Made by a program: the position numbers and the translations under genes. Of a stretch of 64,000 bases of DNA, positions 58,901 through 64,000 are shown in pieces. Source of the DNA: Euleptes europaea (Eukaryota > Chordata > Lepidosauria > Squamata > Sphaerodactylidae). A model generated the notes under the pieces. That model was not told the origin of the DNA. It worked only from the letters and a program-made list of their open reading frames with translations, and made no database searches. The stretch covers positions 58,718,333 to 58,782,332 of the forward strand of contig NC_079312.1 in the NCBI RefSeq assembly GCF_029931775.1, in the 5' to 3' direction. Positions within the stretch are counted from its first letter, which is position 1, and the number at the start of each line of letters is the position of its first letter.

Positions 58901-61900
58901 CCCGCCCGCGCGCACACACACAAAAGTCAGGGCTCTCCAGTGCCGGCACAAAGTTTCTCCGTGCCTGTTTTTTTATCTTTCTCCCGCTTGTCCCAGCAAT
59001 AAAATGCAACATCGTTGCACCAACGCCCGCAAAGACGGCAGCTCTGTGATCAGCTCTGTGCAAGGAACTGCTCATTTTGGTTTATTTGGGGGGGGGGAAT
59101 GCCTGCATTGGTTGTGATTAGGGTTTCCCTGCCGTAGGGGAAAATGTGAGCTCATTGCCCTATCGTCCGGATGCACTGATGATACCGCGCAGGCGCATTG
59201 ACATGACGAGAGGGGTGGTGGAGGGGAACCCAAGCAACGTCACGATTAGGCGGTGCTCCTCCACGCCCCCTTATCTCTTGGGAGCGCTGTTTCATTGGAG
59301 GTGCGCTCAGAACTGGCAGAAGTGTGTGTGTGGGGGAATAGCAAATTGCCGAGCACCATCGCTCTTTAGGTGTTTTCCACATGTTTCCCAGACATGGTGC
59401 GATAATGCCCTCTGTCTCAGGAGGCTCCCCGTCACTAGATCTAGAAAACAAAGACACGCCTTGTGCAGAGTGGCCTTCTGTTGAGACTCAAACTCAGTAG
59501 CTGCTATCCTGTTACATTCAAGAGGCAACTGGACAGAGATGTTTTCCCCCAGGGGACTGAGCAGAGCATGGCTCCGTGTTCTCTTACAACAATTAGTAAC
59601 AGACCCTGAGAGAAATGGTCAAAAAGTCAAAAGATTGGTACTGACCTTCTGTCCTTGAATGCCTTCTGGGCCTTTTGGACCAATGCTTCCAGGGGGCCCA
59701 GGGGGGCCTGGAGGTCCCTCACTGCCTCTGGGCCCTGGGGAGCCAATAGCGCCTGGTGCACCCTACAGAAAGAAAAATAGCATTAGGTATGATCCTGACA
59801 TAATAGTACTGCCCCTGAACAGCATTCAGACCGACTGTCTTGCTCCTGTTCTGGGTCAATATTCTGTTGTCCTGACCTGGACTGTAAGAGTTCTCATTCA
59901 ACAACAGGATTTTCTTCCTTCAGAACTGTTTAAATTGTGTTCTTATTGGTGGGTCCCTGTTTAATTGCAATTCTCGGCAGCAGTTAGTAGCACTGGACTC
60001 CCTCCCAATTATTCCCTTTTATTAAAAAGAGGAAATATCTAAGGCAGGAAATTACAAGATCATTTGCAAAATATACTTTTCAGAGCAGCAGTTTTCAGAC
60101 ACTTTAACCAATGTGGCCAATTCCGACAAAGGCCAGGTGGTGGCAGTGGTTGAACCGACAGAGGGAGAGAAAAGCCTCTCTGGGTGTTGGGGGTGGCATA
60201 CACTGCATGGAGACCCTGGACAGCCACTGGTACCCAGATGGCATGGATGGCAGGACATAATAGAGCCCGTAGGTCAGAGTGGAACTGTTCTGCCACAAAG
60301 CTAGTACATGTCTATATAGAAAATTGCAAGGCACAGCTAGTTTTTTATTATTAGTATACAGTGTTTGATTACCTTTAAGGATGATGTCATTTGTGGATTT
60401 TTATTGTATGTGCAATAATTATTTTGTTTGACTTTCCCCATTAAACACATATACTTCTATATAATGAACTGTGTGATTGCCAGCATCCTGTACTGAAGGG
60501 CAAAAATGGGGCAGAGGGTAGCTTCTGGATTTGCAATATGCGCTGGGCTGGAGGAAGAGTATAAGGCCATACGTGAGAACCAGGATGATGTCATCTGATG
60601 TCAGCATAACAGTGAAAGAGACAGCATGTAAAGGAGCCTGAAGTCTTTATAGGGCCTGGGGGGGTGCGTTTTCTGGACTCCCACTGCAGCCTGATGGAGC
60701 AGCAGAAGCAAAAATTATGAGGGAAGAAAACGGTGTTGTGTGATGCTCTAGGAATTTTCCAATTATCTACAGCAATTCAGAGATTTTGAGAAATTCCTAG
60801 AGTGCACTAATGCTGTGACATCACTTTCAGTTTCCACAGTTTCCCCCCTCCCTTCGAAGCTTCCAGGGGTTGATGTGTTAAGTGTGCATGTCACAACTCT
60901 AATCCTACCTATGGATTTTCAGCAGGGCATTAAACTTGTTTCCATGTCAGTGGTGGCAGTGGTTGGCACTACTGTGTCACATTCCTGACCTGGATACTGC
61001 AAACTAGTCTTCCTGTCGGCATAGGAAGTTTTGTTCTGGAACTAAGATGATTACCAAGTCTCCAACTGGCTGGATGAGTCCGTGTTTGGGTGATTTAGGA
61101 CACTTAAACACCTAGCTTTGGTGAGCAATTAATGAGCATCTATAAGTCACTGGTCTAAAAACTGCTTAACATGTGTACTTCCTGCCCTTTTTCGGATGCA
61201 AAATTTATCTTGTGTTTCTCCAAAATGAGGAACCTAAAGCACCTTACCACTTAGTTCTCCCCTATTCCATTTTATCTTCATAACAACCACCCTGTGAGGT
61301 AGGTTAGGCTGAGAAAAAGCTACTGCCCAGGGTCACCCAGCAAGCTTCAGAGAAGACCTTGGTTCTGAACCTGGGTCTTTTAGATCCTAGTCCAGCACTC
61401 AGCTATACCATGCTTGCTTTCAACAGTATTATTATTAAAATATCATTATTTCATTAAAAATAGAAGCAAAGCAGGCGAGACAGGAACTAGGCCAGACTTC
61501 ATACCACCAGAAGGGATGAGAACTATGTCTAATTTACATAGTCCAGCCTGAGGAGTGAGCGGGATGAGTAACCCACCAGGATATCCTCCTCCGTCGACAG
61601 ATAATTGCATGTGGGATAACATCACATAATGTGCCAAAGGAAAGAAGAGTCACAAGGGAAAGCTATAGAACTCCCCAGCAGTTTGATCCTGGCCGTGACC
61701 CTGCTGAAGCTGGAAGACCCCAAGAATAACTCACCCTGTCCCCTTTCTCTCCTTGGTCTCCTTTGGAGCCTTGCTGCCCATCAAATCCCCTGTCACCCTA
61801 GGAAAAAAAACCAACACAGTAAAGCATGTCAAGTGCATTTTTAGCCTCTGTGGACTGTACCAATAACATTTCATAAAGACAGAAGCACTGCTAGGGAGCT

Positions 61901-62480
61901 TCAGTGGTGCAGATAAAATAAGCACAACATGCCCCTGTGGTCTAGTGGCTGTCACCAAGAGGCAATGAAGAAAAATAGAACCATCTCCTTCCATGGTCAT
62001 AGGTCAATGAGAAAAAAAATACTGGCAGTGCTGAGCTGAAAACCCTGCTGTTAAGATTTGGCTGTTAGACCCAGAGTTTCAAAACAAGGGATGTGCAAAG
62101 TGCACATTCTACATCTATTATTTCCATATCGTATCAGTGTCATACTGCGCAGCATTGTGCTAACTGCTTATTCTTATCAATTTAGACAAAGGCACAGACA
62201 TCATTAAGCTGTTATCTTTTATGTAGCATTAGTGACCTAACTCTTGGACCCATATTAGTGTATCTGAACTCCATACCTTGGGTCCTATGAGGCCTTCTTT
62301 CCCAGGGATTCCTGGGGTTCCAGACATGCCCGTTTCCCCCTAGGAAAACAAATCAGAAGGTAGGCTTTCCAGTCCAAACACATTTCCAATTATACAGCCT
62401 AATTGGCATATGATGTGAACACTTACGGGCTCACCCTTCCTCCCGGGAAGCCCCATTCGACCTGACAGGCCTGGTTCTCC
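46747..62480 (-). CDS. COL7A1: COL7A1, collagen VII alpha-1 chain (C-terminal part; gene continues right of the window)
   Basis: COL7A1 is the chain of the anchoring fibrils that tie epidermal basement membrane to dermis. Eleven exons are read: 62480-62427, 62339-62277, 61797-61735, 59762-59646, 56718-56641, 55321-55268 (Gly-X-Y helix), then 54941-54893, 52205-52110, 50648-50532, 49419-49357 (NC2) and 46937-46747 (Kunitz and stop). Helix exons have lengths of 54, 63, 63, 117, 78 and 54, all in phase 0. Assignment rests on strings shared with human COL7A1 as I recall it: [34 protein letters not shown], GPEGx[23 protein letters not shown] (human RGFVRQEMSQHC) and [11 protein letters not shown] (human PCSLPLDEGSC). 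Collagens VI and XXVIII also have Kunitz domains but do not share these strings. Bov-B, SINE and hAT insertions fill the introns. Confidence 0.93.
47938..48022. repeat. Short palindromic element
   Basis: GCTGTCCTAAGTGACTTCAA then TGGATGTAGAAGGGTACAAC and TTTGCTTAGGATTGCACTG follow the shared plan of an inverted AGTGACTTCAATGGATGTAG centre. Confidence 0.6.
48060..48250 (-). mobile_element. Degraded tRNA-related SINE
   Basis: TTTTTATCCCACCTTTCCTC, CCCCATTTTATCCTCACAAC and AACCACTACATTATACGA keep the order seen at 20515. Confidence 0.6.
49357..49419 (-). CDS. COL7A1: COL7A1 short NC2 exon
   Basis: It encodes [20 protein letters not shown] plus Q, phase 1 at both ends, so it could be skipped without a frameshift. 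I recall no clear human counterpart. Acceptor TTTGTAG and donor AAG/GTAAG are good. Confidence 0.65.
50532..50648 (-). CDS. COL7A1: COL7A1 NC2 acidic/tyrosine-rich exon
   Basis: It encodes [20 protein letters not shown] then [19 protein letters not shown]. Its Tyr/Glu-rich core parallels human DDEYSEYSEYSVEEYQD, a candidate for tyrosine sulfation by composition. Confidence 0.82.
50886..51293. mobile_element. GC-rich TIR repeat, copy 2
   Basis: The left end GTGCAATCCTGAAAGGGGGG faces CCCCCCCCTAGGATTGGGC at the right. The interior matches the 37105 copy in reverse orientation. CpG content is far above the flanks. Confidence 0.6.
51625..51790 (-). repeat. LINE-like 3' end (TGCCACAGGTGG ... GTTTGTATGG family)
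   Basis: GGAGTAGCTGTATTAGCCTC, CCACCTGTGGCACCATACAA and GAATTAGCTTTTGTGGATGA match the family seen head to head at 35765 and 37965. Confidence 0.5.
52110..52205 (-). CDS. COL7A1: COL7A1 NC2 exon with VPVLKLSH motif
   Basis: It encodes [20 protein letters not shown] then [11 protein letters not shown]. It aligns with human LPSYAADTAGSQLHAVPVLR then VSHAEEEE. The BMP1 cleavage sequence AA/DT of human is not present. Confidence 0.86.
52979..53331 (-). mobile_element. tRNA-derived SINE (Sauria-SINE type) with three 53-base internal units
   Basis: The ends match the 26390 copy. Units at 53148-53200, 53201-53253 and 53254-53306 each carry CATGTRTAGGAGTGGGG and AGAGTCYRCCGCT. The unit is single or double in the other copies here. 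Confidence 0.85.
53550..53700 (+). mobile_element. CR1-like LINE 3' fragment
   Basis: GCAGGCCACTCTGAGAAACA then GTATTCTGGACTAGATGGAC is a CR1-group 3' UTR signature. Confidence 0.5.
54893..54941 (-). CDS. COL7A1: COL7A1 first NC2 exon
   Basis: It encodes [16 protein letters not shown] and ends in phase 1. The cysteine matches the human NC2 cysteine that links antiparallel dimers. Human follows with a second cysteine two residues on (CAC); here the next residue after splicing is Gly. Confidence 0.9.
55268..55321 (-). CDS. COL7A1: COL7A1 last helix exon (54 bases)
   Basis: It encodes [18 protein letters not shown], ending the triple helix. The human counterpart ends GPRGEKGEAALT. Confidence 0.92.
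55490..56350 (-). mobile_element. Bov-B LINE reverse-transcriptase fragment, antisense
   Basis: On the minus strand, [20 protein letters not shown] then RDHIV matches the Bov-B segment QQYVNRELPDVQAGFRKGRG. A preceding [12 protein letters not shown] and a following [14 protein letters not shown] are also in Bov-B order, with an internal deletion between them. It lies in the COL7A1 intron between the 56718-56641 and 55321-55268 exons, in the gene's orientation. Confidence 0.85.
56641..56718 (-). CDS. COL7A1: COL7A1 helix exon with a conserved triplet interruption (78 bases)
   Basis: It encodes [20 protein letters not shown] then GERGPQ. GESVL breaks the Gly-X-Y register; human has GERVV at the same place, so the interruption is conserved rather than damage. 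Confidence 0.92.
58035..58248 (+). mobile_element. tRNA-derived SINE (GTGGCTCAGTGG family), full length
   Basis: GACGTGGCTCAGTGGTAGAG, B box GGTTCAATCCC, and tail ending GGCATCTTCATGTGTTC. Confidence 0.9.
58690..59300. promoter_or_regulatory. CpG-rich, promoter-like block inside a COL7A1 intron
   Basis: A perfect NRF1 site GCGCAGGCGC lies at 59187-59196. There is a CRE-type half-site CGTCA at 59238-59242, and CCAAT boxes at 58697-58701 (plus), 59111-59107 and 59298-59294 (minus). CpG density is well above the flanks. No coding exon I recognise starts here. It could drive an unannotated transcript on either strand or a short COL7A1 isoform, or be a GC-rich repeat. Confidence 0.5.
59646..59762 (-). 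CDS. COL7A1: COL7A1 helix exon (117 bases)
   Basis: Thirty-nine residues in thirteen Gly-X-Y triplets run from [10 protein letters not shown] through [19 protein letters not shown] to IQGQK. The length matches the human segment between the same landmarks. Confidence 0.95.
61240..61425 (-). mobile_element. Degraded tRNA-related SINE
   Basis: ATTCCATTTTATCTTCATAA, CCCTGTGAGGTAGGTTAGGC and CAGGGTCACCCAGCAAGCTT match the older SINE family. Confidence 0.65.
61735..61797 (-). CDS. COL7A1: COL7A1 helix exon (63 bases)
   Basis: It encodes [20 protein letters not shown] plus R. Human reads [20 protein letters not shown] plus R at this place. Confidence 0.95.
62277..62339 (-). CDS. COL7A1: COL7A1 helix exon (63 bases)
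   Basis: It encodes [20 protein letters not shown] plus K. The second half, [10 protein letters not shown], is identical to the human sequence I recall. Confidence 0.94.
62427..62480 (-). CDS. COL7A1: COL7A1 helix exon (54 bases)
   Basis: It encodes [18 protein letters not shown], six perfect Gly-X-Y triplets. Acceptor TTCCAG, donor GTAAGT. It is the most upstream exon I can support in the window. Confidence 0.93.
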
Positions 62481-64000
62481 CTGGAACAGAAGCAAGGAAA
62501 GGTATATTAGAGAGAGATAAAGACAGAACCTTTGTACTTGGTTCATAAACACTTGAGCTGAGGGACTGTTTCCCTCTCTGATGTTTGACAAAAAAAATAG
62601 ATTGCTTACTTGTGACTATTGGTCTTTGAGTGGTCATCTGTAAATTTGCACTGATGGGTTTTGCTCCTGTGCTTCAGTTTGGAAACTTTTGGAGCTAGCT
62701 TTTAGGTGCAAAAATCCTCTCTACTCAGAGGCACAGGCTTGATTATGCATGTCCAAGGAGAAAGAGTTGCATCTTCCCACTCAGTTCTTCCCCAAAAGAT
62801 ATTCCACGGTAAGTTAAATGTGCTCATTGCAGGGTCATGTGAATACACAAATTATCAATTGAAGAACAACAGTTAAGGTAAGCAACCTGTTTTATTACTT
62901 CTTCTTTTTGTCTCTGTGCATCACACTGATGGCTGAAGACTAGCAAATAGATCTACATGGTGCTGGATTACAGTGCATCTGGGAGAAGAGAGCACTCATC
63001 TCTTTCTACATTCCTGATGACCCTGAGGGTAGGAGGGTCTGGAGGGAATACACAGAACTGGCACCTTATCCAGGCACTGAAGGAAAACATTGCTCAGAGG
63101 GCAATATGAGTCTTTATGTGGTACAGAATATCTGGTGCTTCATGATGCTTCGCAAGGTGAAGAGGTCTGCCTCTGGAGTGCTCTAGCATCTGAAGACTGG
63201 TTGCAGGTACATTTTATTGAGGGACAATTCATGGGCAACTATTCCCTTGTGACTTAATATATCTGCTAAGGTGTCCTTGCTGGCAACATCGATGGCAGTT
63301 TGGGTAAAATTATTTCCTTTAATACTGCATCTGAAGAAGTGAGCTCTGACTCCTGAAAGCTCATGCTGAAATAAATGTTAGTCTTTAAGGTGCCACTAGA
63401 CTTCTTTTTTATGTTTCTACCACAGACGAACACAGCTATCCCTCTGGTATTATTCATCATGCTTAATACATCTCTCCCACAGGTAGCAAGCCAGATAGTT
63501 TAGAGCAGCAGAGGCAGTGCATCTGGGAGATGTATTACTTTGTGGCTTTGTTGTCTGTGGCCACTTGTACTGCTTTCCCCTGCAGTCTGGGGAGAAAGGC
63601 GCAAAGTGATTTGTACACCGTCAGGAGCTCCACATGGTTCCTGCAGAATTGTCTCTCCTGTGGTGACTAGGTTTGGCTGATGGTATGCCTGCCACACTGT
63701 GTGGCCCATCTCCACTGAGAGGCATCAGTTTGGAGGATGACTTATGGTGATGAAGACGTAAAAGGGCTTTACAAGTGTAGGTGATGAGGGTGACTCCACC
63801 AGGTGACCAGTTTTTCCTGCAAGTCTCGCAATGGTCGGAAGTTGCAACTGATCCTATACTGCAGATGTCTCCGCCTGGCAAATCACACTATCACAGTGGA
63901 TGCCGCCATAAGGCTGTACCAGCTGCTGAATTTGCCTGACAGGCTGCAGTGGGTGTCACAGGAAGTATGCTGGTACTACGGAAGCAGACGAAAAGGAACC
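62481..64000 (-). other. COL7A1 intronic sequence at the right edge
   Basis: No collagen exon was seen upstream of 62480. A LINE-like 3' end lies near 63318-63460. From about 63480 the sequence is complex and unassigned. Confidence 0.5.
63318..63460 (+). repeat. LINE-like 3' end (GAAGAAGTGAGCTCTGACTC family)
   Basis: GAAGAAGTGAGCTCTGACTC, then AAGCTCATGCTGAAATAAAT and GTTAGTCTTTAAGGTGCCAC; the same motif set as the 35765 palindrome arms. Confidence 0.65.

Noticed and set aside
58545-59075. Open reading frame of 176 codons on the minus strand
   Set aside because: It is low-complexity (runs of L, P and S) and driven by GC-rich sequence. It has no domain I recognise and no supporting splice sites.
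46747-62480. COL28A1 or COL6A3-like assignment from Kunitz plus collagen
   Set aside because: No von Willebrand A domain exon was found, and the strings [11 protein letters not shown]-like, EMSQHC and LPLDEG point to COL7A1.

Overview
The window is vertebrate nuclear DNA, most likely from a squamate reptile and probably gecko-like. It carries small exons with GT/AG borders. Its repeats are typical of squamates: CR1 LINE 3' ends, Bov-B LINE fragments, several tRNA-derived SINE families and many short hAT-type transposons. The gecko guess rests on my memory of SINE and MITE consensus sequences. The squamate call is safer than the gecko call.

Three protein-coding genes lie on the minus strand, all transcribed from high to low coordinates. 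(1) Positions 46747-62480 hold the 3' end of COL7A1, the collagen VII alpha-1 chain: the last six triple-helix exons, the NC2 domain and the C-terminal Kunitz domain. The gene continues beyond position 64000. (2) Positions 9912-35133 hold a complete COPG1 (coatomer gamma-1): 24 coding exons sum to 2625 bases, an 874-residue protein, the same length as human. (3) Positions 132-4310 hold the first three coding exons of HMCES, the abasic-site DNA-protein crosslink sensor (SRAP family). A probable non-coding first exon lies in a CpG island at about 5440-5935, and the gene runs off the left edge.

Region by region: 1-5935 HMCES 5' half and promoter; 5939-9480 a repeat-rich gap between HMCES and COPG1; 9485-35133 COPG1; 35097-35720 its GC-rich promoter; 35765-46740 an 11 kb gap with only repeats recognised; 46747-64000 COL7A1 exons spread among repeats, with a CpG-rich promoter-like block at 58690-59300 inside an intron.

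The three products work in unrelated processes: anchoring fibrils of skin, COPI vesicle traffic, and DNA repair. Their adjacency is informative for synteny, not function. COPG1-HMCES is the order known in human 3q21, whereas human COL7A1 lies at 3p21. I found no operon-like, CRISPR, toxin, viral or otherwise exotic system. The items most worth a second look are the promoter-like block inside COL7A1, the altered NC2 domain, a near-perfect 123-base palindrome beside the COPG1 promoter, a GC-AG intron, and nested transposons with intact target duplications.
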